From NCBI GenBank assembly GCA_016872115.1, contig VHBC01000004.1, positions 1 to 64,000 on the forward strand: 64,000 nucleotides of DNA. The letters are read 5' to 3'. The position numbers and the translations under genes were made by a program. Under the pieces are notes generated by a model. The model searched no databases and was not told the DNA's origin. It saw nothing but the letters and a program-made list of their open reading frames with translations. Shown piece after piece: positions 1 to 9,010 of this stretch. The stretch comes from Sphingomonadales bacterium. GTDB taxonomy: Bacteria > Bacteroidota > Bacteroidia > Flavobacteriales_D > Crocinitomicaceae. Each line of letters begins with the position of its first letter. The first letter of the stretch is position 1.

Positions 1-1110
1 CTCACCATAGACTGGTATTTGCCAGGCACCAACTCGGGCGGGCCCGTGCGTTCGGTGGCTAACCTGGTGGCTGCCATGCCCAATACCCATTTTTATATCA
101 TTACCCGCAATACCGATTATTGCAGTACCGCGCCTTATGCCGGTATTCAGCCTAATACTTGGATTCAAGTAGCTACGAATGTGAGGGTTTGTTATTTGGC
201 GAAAAGTCAGATTACCAAAAAGAATATCCAATCCTTGATTCTAGCATCGGGTGCGCATACGCTCTATATCAGTGGTGTTTATTCCAAAGCTTTTTCGCAA
301 TGGCCGGTGTCTATCGGTAAGGCGCTAAAGCTCAAAACAGTGGTGGCAGCTCGCGGCATGCTCAGCCCACATGCGTTGGTCGTGAAGCTCCTCAAAAAAT
401 ATTTGTTTTTGAGCCTCATGCGCTGGCTCAATGCCTATGGCCATGTGCATTTTCATGCCACCTCTGAACAAGAAGCCACCGATATCAAAAAAGTATTGGG
501 CACCAACACCAATGTGAAGGTTGTATCCAATTTAGGTCGAAACGAAGAAACCAAACCCCGTCCAATTGCCAAAGCACCACAATCTTTAAAATTGGTTTCT
601 ATAGGGCGCATTGCCCCCGAGAAAGGAACACTTCAAGGCCTCAAAGCACTTCAAGATGTAGCCGGCGAAGTAACATTCGATTTATTTGGTATGGCCTACA
701 ACGCTACTTATTGGCAAGAATGCCAACAGGTCATTGCCGGTTTGCCGCCAAATATTGAAGTTCGTTACCACGGGCCCTGCCCCTCAGAAGAAGTTGCCGA
801 AAAAATAGCTGCTGCCCACGCTTTGCTTCTACCCAGCGAAGGCGAAAACTACGGCCACGCCATCGTAGAGAGCCTGGCCCAAGGCCGCCCCGTACTCATT
901 TCCAAACACACGCCTTGGCAAAACTTAGCAGCTCAAAAAGCAGGTTGGGATGTCAAGGCAACTGAATTACCAAGTGCCATTCAAAGTCTAATTGATATGG
1001 ATCAACAATCGTATGAAAGTTGGTCAGAGGGCGCTAAAAAATACCATCAAATGGTGATAGAAGAACAAGAAAATACGATTCAAGCATACCAAACTTTATT
1101 TACCCCATGA
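1..1110 (+). CDS. Glycosyltransferase family 4 (GT-B), 5' end outside window
   Basis: Retaining GT-B glycosyltransferase that would transfer a sugar from a nucleotide donor to a lipid-linked glycan in the cytoplasm. The reading frame is open from base 1, so the start lies upstream; the first in-frame TTG at 19 is not a credible start because the preceding codons already encode family sequence (DWYLPGTNSGGPVRSV, typical of GT4 N-termini). The C-terminal donor-binding half has the SIGRIAPEKG strand-loop and the E-x7-E region EGENYGHAIVES followed by GRPVLIS. The acceptor and sugar cannot be told from sequence. It overlaps the next gene by 4 bases (ATGA), so it belongs to the same transcript as the carbamoyltransferase and the second glycosyltransferase. 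Family assignment is firm; specificity is unknown. Confidence 0.9.
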   Translation, partial: LTIDWYLPGTNSGGPVRSVANLVAAMPNTHFYIITRNTDYCSTAPYAGIQPNTWIQVATNVRVCYLAKSQITKKNIQSLILASGAHTLYISGVYSKAFSQWPVSIGKALKLKTVVAARGMLSPHALVVKLLKKYLFLSLMRWLNAYGHVHFHATSEQEATDIKKVLGTNTNVKVVSNLGRNEETKPRPIAKAPQSLKLVSIGRIAPEKGTLQGLKALQDVAGEVTFDLFGMAYNATYWQECQQVIAGLPPNIEVRYHGPCPSEEVAEKIAAAHALLLPSEGENYGHAIVESLAQGRPVLISKHTPWQNLAAQKAGWDVKATELPSAIQSLIDMDQQSYESWSEGAKKYHQMVIEEQENTIQAYQTLFTP

Positions 1111-2792
1111 TCATCCTAGGAATCAACGCCTACCACGCCGATGCTTCGGCAGCCATTTTAGTTAACGGTAAGCTCATTGCCGCCACAGAAGAAGAGCGGT
1201 TTACGCGTACCAAGCACTGGGCGGGTTTTCCGCAGCAGGCCATTGATTTTTGCTTGAAAGAGGCTGGTGTTACCATAGACCAAGTGGATTACATCTGCGT
1301 TGGCCGCGACCCAAAGGCAAAGTTCAAGAAGAAGCTGAAATTTATGCTGCAGTCGCCGTTGGGGGTGCTCAAGTATGCCATTAAGCGCTTGGGCAATGCG
1401 CAGCAAATTACGGGTATTTCCAAAGACATGCAGCTCGTAGAGCACCACCGCAGTCATTTGGCGTCGGCGTTTTATCCGTCGCCTTTTGAAGAGGCCGCTA
1501 TTTTGTCTATCGATGGTGCTGGTGATTTTACCACAACTATGCTCGCAAGAGGCAAGGGCACGCATATTGAGGTGTTGGAGGATATCGATTTCCCGCATTC
1601 AGTGGGGGTGTTTTATTCGGCCATGACGCAGTTGTTGGGCTTTCCGTACTACGGCGACGAATACAAAGTCATGGGCCTAGCACCTTACGGCGAGCCTAAA
1701 TATGTAGATGCGCTGCGCGATGTCGTGAGGCTCATACCTGGCGGTTTGTTTGAGCTCAATTTGAGTTATTTTCAGTCGCCTCACAAAGGCTATGTGCATT
1801 ATTCCGCTGATTTTCTTCCATTGGTAAAGCCCTTGTTTAATGCCAAAATGGAAGCCAAGTTCGGCAAAGTGCGCAGCAAAGAACAAGAACTTACCCAATA
1901 CCACAAAGATTTGGCTGCCTCTGTGCAGCGCTACACTGAAGAAATTATTTTTCATGTGCTTACTTACTTGCACCAAAAAACGGGCCTTACCAAAGTGTGT
2001 ATTGCCGGTGGGGTGGCGCAAAATAGTGTGGCCAATGGCAAAATTACGCGCAACACACCCTTTACCGAAGTGTATATTCCGAGTGCTGGCCACGACGCCG
2101 GCATTTCTATGGGCAGCGCCTATTGGGTGCACCACATGGTGGCTAAACAGCAGCGCAGTGAAGCGGTATTCAATGCCAACACAGGCGCGCTTTTTTCCAA
2201 TAAATTCATCAAGGCAGAATGCGAACGCCTAGACCTAAGCTACCGCGAGTTACCCGATGCCGAACTGTACCCCGAAATTGTGCAGTGTCTTACCAATGGT
2301 GGGGTAGTGGGGTGGTTTAACGGCCGTGCCGAATTTGGGCCCCGCGCACTTGGTGGCCGCTCTATCATTGCCGACCCGCGCCGCACCGACGCCAAGGAAA
2401 TCCTGAACCTCAAAATCAAGCGCCGCGAAAGCTTCAGGCCCTTTGCCCCGAGTATCCTCAAAGAAAAAGTAAATGAATGGTTTGAGCTAGACGAACCTGT
2501 GCCGTTCATGGAAAAGGTATTTCCGATCAGAAAAGAAAAACAGTCAGAAATACCTGCCGTTACCCACGCCGACGGTTCTGGCCGCCTACAAAGCGTCGCC
2601 GCAGCGCTATCGCCGCGTTACCACGCGCTGATCTCTGAGTTTGAGCGCCAAACGGGTGTCCCGATTTTGCTCAATACGTCTTTCAATGAAAACGAACCTA
2701 TTGTCAATGCACCCATCGAGGCCATCAATTGCTACTTGCGCACCAATATGGATATGTTGGTGATGGAAAATGTGGTGTTATCTAGAAAATAA
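1107..2792 (+). CDS. Carbamoyltransferase (NodU/CmcH family)
   Basis: 561 aa, usual length for the family. The N-terminal kinase-like (YrdC/Kae1-related) part begins GINAYHADASAAILVNGK and has EEERFTRTKHW; an HHRSHLASAFYPS segment supplies the conserved metal-binding histidines; the C-terminal domain has FGPRALGGRSIIADPR and LLNTSFNENEPIV. Family members carbamoylate hydroxyl groups of sugars (NodU), cephems or antibiotics using carbamoyl phosphate and ATP. Placed between two glycosyltransferases in a polysaccharide locus, it most likely decorates a sugar of the exported glycan; that role is inference. The ATG overlaps the upstream stop and its own TAA shares one base with the next ATG. Confidence 0.92.
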   Translation: MIILGINAYHADASAAILVNGKLIAATEEERFTRTKHWAGFPQQAIDFCLKEAGVTIDQVDYICVGRDPKAKFKKKLKFMLQSPLGVLKYAIKRLGNAQQITGISKDMQLVEHHRSHLASAFYPSPFEEAAILSIDGAGDFTTTMLARGKGTHIEVLEDIDFPHSVGVFYSAMTQLLGFPYYGDEYKVMGLAPYGEPKYVDALRDVVRLIPGGLFELNLSYFQSPHKGYVHYSADFLPLVKPLFNAKMEAKFGKVRSKEQELTQYHKDLAASVQRYTEEIIFHVLTYLHQKTGLTKVCIAGGVAQNSVANGKITRNTPFTEVYIPSAGHDAGISMGSAYWVHHMVAKQQRSEAVFNANTGALFSNKFIKAECERLDLSYRELPDAELYPEIVQCLTNGGVVGWFNGRAEFGPRALGGRSIIADPRRTDAKEILNLKIKRRESFRPFAPSILKEKVNEWFELDEPVPFMEKVFPIRKEKQSEIPAVTHADGSGRLQSVAAALSPRYHALISEFERQTGVPILLNTSFNENEPIVNAPIEAINCYLRTNMDMLVMENVVLSRK

Positions 2793-3532
2793 TGCTCTCC
2801 ATCCTCACCGTTACCTATAATTCCCTGCACACGCTCAAAGACTCCTATACCAGTCTTTGTGCGCAAACCTATGCCCAATGGGAGTGGGTGGTGCAAGACG
2901 GTGGTTCTAGCGACGGTACAGTGGCTTGGTTGGAGAACCTTTCAGATGAGCGCATCAGTATGGTTTCTGAAAAAGACAGCGGTATTTACGACGCGCTCAA
3001 TAAGGCCGTGCGCAGGGCCAAGGGCGAGTGGATTGGTTTGTTGCATTCCGATGACCTGTACCCGAACAACGACGCGTTGCAAGAGGTGGTAGCAGCCATG
3101 GAAGGCCATGATGCTATTTATGGTGATCTCAAGTACGTGCAGGCTGCCGATGTATCTAAAGTCTTGCGCCATTGGCGAAGTGGGACTTTTTCCCCCACCG
3201 CATTGCAAAAAGGCTGGATGCCGCCGCACCCGACCGTATTTTTGAGAAAAGAAATTTACACGCAGGTAGGGGAGTTTGATACCCAGTTTAAAATTGCAGC
3301 CGATTACGATTTCATGCTCAGGGTGCTGCAGTTACCCCAACTAAAAATAGACTATTTGCCTCAAGTACTGATGCTCATGCGCCAAGGTGGGGCGAGTTCG
3401 AAAGTCGGCAATTTGCTGGCCAAAAGCAAGGAGGACCTGCGTGTTTTAAAGAAGAACCGAATTCCGAAGCGCCATTTGGTCTTAATTCGTAAAATTGCAG
3501 TAAAATTCAAGCAATTCATTTTTCAAAGTTAA
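2792..3532 (+). CDS. Glycosyltransferase family 2 (GT-A)
   Basis: 246 aa. N-terminal GT-A fold starts LSILTVTYNSLHTLKDSY, followed by VQDGGSSDGTVAWL and the nucleotide-binding acidic motif HSDDLYPNND near residue 86-95. DYDFMLRVL further on matches the family's acceptor-side helix. The protein is short and ends in basic residues (KFKQF), without predicted membrane helices, so it should act at the cytoplasmic face of the inner membrane. Inverting transferases of this type build repeat units of capsules and O-antigens. The start ATG shares a base with the carbamoyltransferase stop (TAATG). Donor and acceptor cannot be inferred. Confidence 0.92.
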   Translation: MLSILTVTYNSLHTLKDSYTSLCAQTYAQWEWVVQDGGSSDGTVAWLENLSDERISMVSEKDSGIYDALNKAVRRAKGEWIGLLHSDDLYPNNDALQEVVAAMEGHDAIYGDLKYVQAADVSKVLRHWRSGTFSPTALQKGWMPPHPTVFLRKEIYTQVGEFDTQFKIAADYDFMLRVLQLPQLKIDYLPQVLMLMRQGGASSKVGNLLAKSKEDLRVLKKNRIPKRHLVLIRKIAVKFKQFIFQS

Positions 3533-3534
3533 TT

Positions 3535-4002
3535 ATGTCGAACGTCAATCATTTGTTAGAAAAATTCAATGTCGTCGCCTCCGACCTCACCCGCCCTTGG
3601 GGAGGTTTTTATGTCATCGATGAAACTCAGGCACAGCTGTTCTCGGACACCTTTTTTGATGGCCTCGATGTGGCTACCCTTACCATTGGCGGCAAACTGA
3701 GCCCCAAAATTTTGTTGGTTTCGGCACAGCAACGTCTCTCTTGGCAGTACCACAACCGCCGCGCAGAAATTTGGCGTGTGCTAGAAGGCCCAGTGGGCGT
3801 GGTGCGCAGCCATACCGACGAAGAAGGCGAGCTGGTGGTGCACCAAGCTGGCGAATTCATTAAGCTGGCCCAAGGCGAGCGCCACCGCCTTATAGGCATA
3901 GACACCCCAGCCATTATTGCCGAAATTTGGCAGCATACGGATGCAGCGCAGCCTTCCGATGAGTCGGATATTGTGCGCGTTCAAGATGATTTTGGTCGTT
4001 AA
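3535..4002 (+). CDS. Mannose-6-phosphate isomerase-like cupin
   Basis: 155 aa single-domain cupin. It begins with the type I/II phosphomannose isomerase-like motif RPWGGFYVID, then SWQYHNRRAEIWRVLEG (first cupin motif with metal-binding His and Glu) and GERHRLIG (second motif His). This resembles the C-terminal cupin of bifunctional phosphomannose isomerases and would interconvert mannose 6-phosphate and fructose 6-phosphate in the cytoplasm. The next gene is glucose-6-phosphate isomerase, so the two together would connect glucose 6-phosphate to mannose 6-phosphate for GDP-mannose formation. It starts 2 bases after the glycosyltransferase stop. Catalysis by such short cupins is less certain than the fold; it could be a sugar-binding or sensory variant. 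Confidence 0.75.
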   Translation: MSNVNHLLEKFNVVASDLTRPWGGFYVIDETQAQLFSDTFFDGLDVATLTIGGKLSPKILLVSAQQRLSWQYHNRRAEIWRVLEGPVGVVRSHTDEEGELVVHQAGEFIKLAQGERHRLIGIDTPAIIAEIWQHTDAAQPSDESDIVRVQDDFGR

Positions 4003-4012
4003 ATAATTTTAT

Positions 4013-5602
4013 ATGCCCCTTCCTACCATTAACCCCACACAAACGGCCGCTTGGCAAAAGTTACAGGCGCATTTCGAGCAAATGAAGTCCGCCCAAATGC
4101 AGGATTTATTTGCCGCCGATGCCCAAAGAACAGCGAAATTTCATATCGAGTGGGAAGATTTCTTATTCGATTACTCTAAAAATATCGTTTCGGAAGAAAC
4201 ATTGGCGTTGTTGCAAGACTTGGCAACCGAGGTTGAATTAAAAAGCGCTATTGAACAATACTTTGGCGGGGGCCTCATTAACCAAACCGAAAACCGCGCG
4301 GTGCTGCATACGGCTTTGCGCAGCAAGCAAACGGCGCCAATTTTGGTCGATGGCCAGGATATCTTACCCGAAATTGCAGCGGTCAAGGCCAAAATGCGTG
4401 CATTTGCCAACAGCATTATTTCGGGTGCGCACACAGGCTATACCGGCAAGGCCATAGAGACCGTGGTAAACATTGGTATTGGCGGCTCTGACCTCGGGCC
4501 AGCAATGCTTGCCGAAGCGCTCAAGTACTACACAAACCACCTGCGTGTTCATTTTATCTCGAATATCGATGGCGACCACGTCCAGGAGTTGCTCAAAACC
4601 CTAGACCCCGAAACCACGCTTTTTGTAATTGTTTCAAAAACCTTCACCACCCAAGAAACGCTCACCAACGCGCAAACGATCCGCGCTTGGTTTTTGCAAC
4701 ATGCGAGCCAGCCAGATGTTGCCAAGCATTTTGTGGCGGTGTCTACCAACTTGCAAAAAGTACAGGACTTTGGCATTGCCCCAGAAAATATCTTCCCAAT
4801 GTGGGACTGGGTTGGCGGCCGCTTCTCTTTGTGGAGTGCAGTTGGGCTGTCTATTTGCTTGGCTGTGGGCCCCGACCACTTTGAGGAGCTACTCAACGGC
4901 GCATATCAAATGGATACGTATTTCAAGACCGCACCTTTTGAGCAAAACATGCCAGTCGTAATGGCGCTTTTGAGCATTTGGTACAACAACTTTTTTGGTG
5001 CCGAAACCGAGGCAATGATTCCTTATAACCAGTACTTGCAAAAACTGGTGCCCTACTTGCAGCAAGGGATCATGGAGTCTAACGGCAAGCGCGTGGGCCG
5101 CGATGGCCAGCCCGTGAGCCATCAAACCGGAACCATTGTTTGGGGAGAGCCAGGCACCAACTCGCAGCATGCATTTTTTCAGCTAATCCATCAAGGAACC
5201 AAACTGATCCCCACAGATTTTATTGGCTTCAAGCAGTCTTTGTATGGCAATAAAGAACACCACGACAAACTGATGTCCAACTTCTTCGCCCAAACCGAAG
5301 CGCTGCTCATGGGCCGCCCAGAAGCACCGGGGCTGTCGCCATTTAAGGTATTTACGGGCAACAAACCCACCAATACCTTGCTCATTGACAAACTTACACC
5401 AACAAGTCTAGGTGCACTGATAGCACTCTACGAACACAAACTTTTTGTGCAAGGCATTATATGGAATATCTTTAGCTATGACCAATGGGGCGTAGAGCTC
5501 GGCAAAGAATTGGCCAATTCTATACTCAAAGATATCGAGGCGGCGCAAATGGCCCCACACGATGCGTCTACTACCTTTTTGTTAAAGAAGTTTCTCTCCT
5601 AA
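4013..5602 (+). CDS. pgi: Glucose-6-phosphate isomerase
   Basis: 529 aa, near the usual bacterial length of about 550. It interconverts glucose 6-phosphate and fructose 6-phosphate (glycolysis/gluconeogenesis). Visible signatures are the two SIS-type phosphate-binding regions: [37 protein letters not shown], then [16 protein letters not shown] (PGI signature) and [15 protein letters not shown] containing the catalytic His; QWGVELGK near the C-terminus holds the catalytic Lys region. It lies inside a polysaccharide operon, 10 bases after the cupin, suggesting supply of hexose phosphates for nucleotide sugars, although it may also be the only pgi of the cell. Confidence 0.97.
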   Translation: MPLPTINPTQTAAWQKLQAHFEQMKSAQMQDLFAADAQRTAKFHIEWEDFLFDYSKNIVSEETLALLQDLATEVELKSAIEQYFGGGLINQTENRAVLHTALRSKQTAPILVDGQDILPEIAAVKAKMRAFANSIISGAHTGYTGKAIETVVNIGIGGSDLGPAMLAEALKYYTNHLRVHFISNIDGDHVQELLKTLDPETTLFVIVSKTFTTQETLTNAQTIRAWFLQHASQPDVAKHFVAVSTNLQKVQDFGIAPENIFPMWDWVGGRFSLWSAVGLSICLAVGPDHFEELLNGAYQMDTYFKTAPFEQNMPVVMALLSIWYNNFFGAETEAMIPYNQYLQKLVPYLQQGIMESNGKRVGRDGQPVSHQTGTIVWGEPGTNSQHAFFQLIHQGTKLIPTDFIGFKQSLYGNKEHHDKLMSNFFAQTEALLMGRPEAPGLSPFKVFTGNKPTNTLLIDKLTPTSLGALIALYEHKLFVQGIIWNIFSYDQWGVELGKELANSILKDIEAAQMAPHDASTTFLLKKFLS

Positions 5603-5616
5603 AAAGAAACCCAAAC

Positions 5617-6972
5617 ATGTATAAACTACTTTTATTTTTACTGCTTGTGCCTATTGCACTTGCAGCACAACCGGTTTTAAAGGTGAGCCGAGAAGCGCTT
5701 TTTACGTATTCAAAATACGACGACGCGTTTTTTGTCTTGGATGATTCTACGCATTACTTCACCTACAAGCCCAAACAGGTGCGTTGGCAAAAACATGCAA
5801 TGCATGTGGTGCTCAACGATGGCTATACTTTTGCAGAGTTGAAAAGTCGTTTTCATCCACTGGCTATTGGCAAAGGACATTATTTGTTGGTCCAAGATGG
5901 CAGCGGCATGGTCTATGAGCTCAAGCACGATACCCTTAAACGCATTGATCATAGTTTTGACCAAAAAAACCAATTTGGCAGTGCGCTTTATTCCCATAAC
6001 AAACGCGTTTATATGTTTGGCGGCTATGGTTTGTTTGAGGCGAAAAACACGCATACTTATTTTGATATCGCCACCAAAGAATGGTATCAAGTACACCGGA
6101 ATTCTTACGATTGCCCAGCAAAGCGCTCAACGCCCTACTTTATTCAGCAAAATGCAGCGCTATATGTCATGGGTGGGGTAGAGAAATATTTCAACAAGAA
6201 TAAAATCTACAAAGATATCTGGCACTACAATCCTGCCAATAAAAAATGGGAATTGCTCGGTGAGCTCAACCCTGAATTTATGCAGCGCACCCGCATTAGG
6301 GGTTTTGTACAAAACAAAGATTATAAAATCTTTACTTTCAGCAACAAATTGACCATAGTTGATGTGGTGAACAACAAATACTACAGCTATTTATCGGGTA
6401 GGTATTTTCCAATACGCCGTTTGGTTCCTGATGCGCATTTAAATTACATTTTGCTAGCCACGCATATCACCAATGACGGTAGGTTCTCTTATTTAAAAGT
6501 GAAGCAAAAAGAAGACATCCTTGATGGTAGGCCTACAGAATATTATCTTTACAAGCCCATTTCGCTCTTCAAGCAGGTACCTATCGAAACCTACTTATGG
6601 ATTTCTGTTTTGCTCAATCTCTTCTTCTTTTTCTTGTTGTTTTATATCCGACGCATTACCAAAACCGCTTGGTATAAACCAAAAAATCCGGTACTCGAAC
6701 GCAAAGAATTTACCGATGTAGAGTGGGTGGTCTTGCTACTCATCAAAGAAACCCAAGAACTCGAACTTTCTGCGCTCAATAGTTATTTTGACCAGCCTGG
6801 CTTGTCTTACGAAACGCTTAAGAAGCGCCGAGAAAGTTTTATTAAGGCCTTGCGCATCAAATTGGCGCTTATAACACGCCGCGATGTCGAAAGCTTATTG
6901 CCCGAAAGCAAGCATCCGCTAGACAAACGCATGAAAGTCATACGTTGGAACAACGAGCTGGAAATCAGGTAA
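5617..6972 (+). CDS. Kelch-propeller membrane protein with cytoplasmic C-terminal domain
   Basis: 451 aa from the ATG at 5617; this start is chosen because it opens with a signal peptide (MYKLLLFLLLVPIALAAQ), whereas longer readings run back into pgi. Residues about 20-320 contain Kelch-type blades (RVYMFGGYGLFE with a following W-Y strand; LYVMGGVEKYF, KDIWHYNPANKKWELLG), expected outside the inner membrane. One transmembrane helix lies at about 324-345 (YLWISVLLNLFFFFLLFYI) followed by positive residues. The last about 105 residues are cytoplasmic, helical and basic (VEWVVLLLIKE, SYETLKKRRESFIKALRIKL) and look like a winged-helix or output domain, but I do not recognise a named family. It may sense a glycan or envelope state and signal inward. 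Function unknown. Confidence 0.8.
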   Translation: MYKLLLFLLLVPIALAAQPVLKVSREALFTYSKYDDAFFVLDDSTHYFTYKPKQVRWQKHAMHVVLNDGYTFAELKSRFHPLAIGKGHYLLVQDGSGMVYELKHDTLKRIDHSFDQKNQFGSALYSHNKRVYMFGGYGLFEAKNTHTYFDIATKEWYQVHRNSYDCPAKRSTPYFIQQNAALYVMGGVEKYFNKNKIYKDIWHYNPANKKWELLGELNPEFMQRTRIRGFVQNKDYKIFTFSNKLTIVDVVNNKYYSYLSGRYFPIRRLVPDAHLNYILLATHITNDGRFSYLKVKQKEDILDGRPTEYYLYKPISLFKQVPIETYLWISVLLNLFFFFLLFYIRRITKTAWYKPKNPVLERKEFTDVEWVVLLLIKETQELELSALNSYFDQPGLSYETLKKRRESFIKALRIKLALITRRDVESLLPESKHPLDKRMKVIRWNNELEIR

Positions 6973-7042
6973 GAAGAATAAGAGAACTTGTTGTTCACTA
7001 TAAAAAATAGAGTAAAACACTGCCCCTTTAGGCAACTATTCC

Positions 7043-7050
7043 AAACTTTG
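7043..7050 (+). promoter_or_regulatory. Candidate -7 box of the WecA-like gene
   Basis: AAACTTTG matches the Bacteroidota -7 consensus TAnnTTTG at 7 of 8 positions, 14 bases upstream of the ATG at 7065, in the 92-base gap after the Kelch gene. No clear -33 TTG at the usual distance was found. Confidence 0.35.
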
Positions 7051-7064
7051 TAAATCAATAAATT

Positions 7065-8144
7065 ATGCGTGCGCTAGACCTCTACAAAATATTAATATTC
7101 TTCACTTTTTTCACTGCAGGCTTTGTCGTTACCTATTTCTTGACGCCGGTAATCATTCAAGTCGTGAAGGTCAAGCGCCTCTACGAAAAGCTCTCTGAGC
7201 GCAGTTCGCACTCGGTGCATGTGCCTAGTTTCGGGGGCGTTACATTTTATGTTGTTTTTATAATTGCCATTAGCATTGCCGAGCAGTTTTTTATGATCGG
7301 ACGGGCCGTTTATTTAGTGCCAACAGCTACCATCATATTTATGATAGGGCTCAAAGACGACCTCACCGGCATTTCGCCCTCCAATAAAATCATGGCCCAG
7401 ATCATTGCCACCACCCTCTTGTTTTTATCTACCGACTTTCAAATCATGGACCTGCATGGCTTTTTTGGCTTGCACCATACGTCGCCCATCATCGTGGTGC
7501 CGCTTTCTTATGCCGTGGTCATTTTCTTTACCAATGCTTTCAACCTTATTGACGGCATCGACGGCTTGGCCTCATCTTTAGCGGTCTTTTATTTTGCGGT
7601 CTTCGCTTGTATTTTCGGTATTTTAAAAGATTGGGCGTTTGTCAGTGTTTGTGTATGTTTGGTGGGTGTTTTTATTGCATTTTTGCGCTATAACTTGTCC
7701 TCAGACAAAAAGATTTTCATGGGCGATACCGGCAGTTTGTTTATTGGTTTCATATTGGTGGCTTTTGTGGTCCACCTGATGGCCTCCGATTTCAGCGGCA
7801 AACTCAAACTTAAAGATGCCAATTTTGGCGTGTTTTTAATTGCCTTGCTTTTTGTACCTATTTTAGATTCTATTCGTGTATTCATCGCCCGAAGCATAGA
7901 CGGGCGCTCTCCCTTTTCGCCAGACCGCAACCATATCCACCACCTCCTGATGGACCGCTTCAACCTAAACCATCGCCAAACCACTGCGTGCATCTTAATA
8001 CTCAATATTTGTGTCTGTTTGCTCTTTTGGGCGGCAAGCTATTATTTGCCCCATTCATGGGCTGGTATGGCTTTATTGGTATTCAGTATTCTTTTTTCGC
8101 TGTACTTACGCAACCTGCGCTTGCAAGTTCGAGTCAAGCAATAG
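7065..8144 (+). CDS. Undecaprenyl-phosphate sugar-1-phosphate transferase (MraY/WecA family)
   Basis: 359 aa polytopic inner-membrane enzyme with about 10-11 hydrophobic segments. It transfers a sugar 1-phosphate (GlcNAc-1-P in WecA) from a UDP-sugar to undecaprenyl phosphate, starting repeat-unit synthesis. Family motifs are visible: SVHVPSFGGVTFY (near residue 50), GLKDDLTGISPSNK (the Asp-Asp pair), NAFNLIDGIDGLASS, FMGDTGSLFIGF, and the late histidine motif RNHIHHLLMDR. The HIHH motif and position next to Wza/Wzc genes favour a WecA/TagO-type role over the peptidoglycan enzyme MraY, which would sit in the dcw cluster. It begins a sub-operon (WecA-Wza-Wzc). Sugar specificity is not evident. 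Confidence 0.92.
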   Translation: MRALDLYKILIFFTFFTAGFVVTYFLTPVIIQVVKVKRLYEKLSERSSHSVHVPSFGGVTFYVVFIIAISIAEQFFMIGRAVYLVPTATIIFMIGLKDDLTGISPSNKIMAQIIATTLLFLSTDFQIMDLHGFFGLHHTSPIIVVPLSYAVVIFFTNAFNLIDGIDGLASSLAVFYFAVFACIFGILKDWAFVSVCVCLVGVFIAFLRYNLSSDKKIFMGDTGSLFIGFILVAFVVHLMASDFSGKLKLKDANFGVFLIALLFVPILDSIRVFIARSIDGRSPFSPDRNHIHHLLMDRFNLNHRQTTACILILNICVCLLFWAASYYLPHSWAGMALLVFSILFSLYLRNLRLQVRVKQ

Positions 8145-8194
8145 GTTAGGCACTTGCAAATTTTTAGCTTAACTTTACCACGCTTTTCAAATTT

Positions 8195-9010
8195 ATGATT
8201 TCACATCAAACGCCTTTGCGCTCCTTGCTTTTCATTTGCTCTTTAGGAGTACTGCTTTTTTCTTGTAAGACCCGAGAAAAACTCGTCTACTTACAAAAAG
8301 GCGAGAGCCAAACCAAAGTTCAAGCAGACTACCAAGTGGTACTGCGCACCGACGACCAACTCAACATCATGGTAGGCGGCTCCGATATGGAAAGCTTGGC
8401 GCCGTTTCAATTCTTTTATGCTGCCAATGCCCAAGGCGACGGCGGTGGTGGCCTAATGCAAAATCAGCAAATGATGACCGGCGGCGGTATTTCTTATGTC
8501 ATCGACATCAACGGCAACATCAACTTTCCGGTGCTGGGTTTTGTGCAACTAGCTGGCCTTACGCGCTTGCAGGCGGTGGAATTTTTACAGAAAGAGCTAC
8601 AAGCTTATGTCCAGGATGTGGTCGTCAACATCCAGCTCATGAACTTCAAGTATTCCGTGCTTGGGCAAGTAAGAACTCCGGGAGTTCAAAGTGTACCGGT
8701 GGGCACCGAGCGCCTCACCATTCTAGAGGCTATTGCCAAAGCCGGCGACCTTCAAATTACAGGACTACGCAACAACGTATTGTTGGTCAGAGAAACCAAC
8801 GGCCAGCGCATAGAATACCGCCTAGACCTCACCAGCAAAGACCTCTATGAATCTCCTGCCTATTACATTCGTCAAAACGATGTCATTTACGTAGAGCCCA
8901 ACTTTACCGCAAACTTCCAAGGAACAAATTTCCAGACCTTCACCCAATTGGGCACCACGGCCATTTCCATCTTTTTATCGCTCTATACCATCATTTCCCT
9001 CACCAAGTAA
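8195..9010 (+). CDS. Polysaccharide export lipoprotein (Wza-like)
   Basis: 271 aa. The N-terminus is a lipoprotein signal (SLGVLLFSC, lipobox Cys at about residue 24), so the protein should be anchored to the outer membrane by its lipidated end. A Poly_export domain follows (YQVVLRTDDQLNIMVGG), then a SLBB-type segment (YSVLGQVRTPGVQSVPVGTERLTILEAIAKAGDL). The C-terminal stretch (TFTQLGTTAISIFLSLYTIISL) is hydrophobic and amphipathic, as in Wza-type translocons where it forms the outer-membrane helical barrel. It would form the exit channel for the glycan. The stop overlaps the Wzc-like start by one base. A TAACTTTA box at 8170-8177 is a possible -7 element 17 bases before the ATG. Confidence 0.93.
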   Translation: MISHQTPLRSLLFICSLGVLLFSCKTREKLVYLQKGESQTKVQADYQVVLRTDDQLNIMVGGSDMESLAPFQFFYAANAQGDGGGGLMQNQQMMTGGGISYVIDINGNINFPVLGFVQLAGLTRLQAVEFLQKELQAYVQDVVVNIQLMNFKYSVLGQVRTPGVQSVPVGTERLTILEAIAKAGDLQITGLRNNVLLVRETNGQRIEYRLDLTSKDLYESPAYYIRQNDVIYVEPNFTANFQGTNFQTFTQLGTTAISIFLSLYTIISLTK

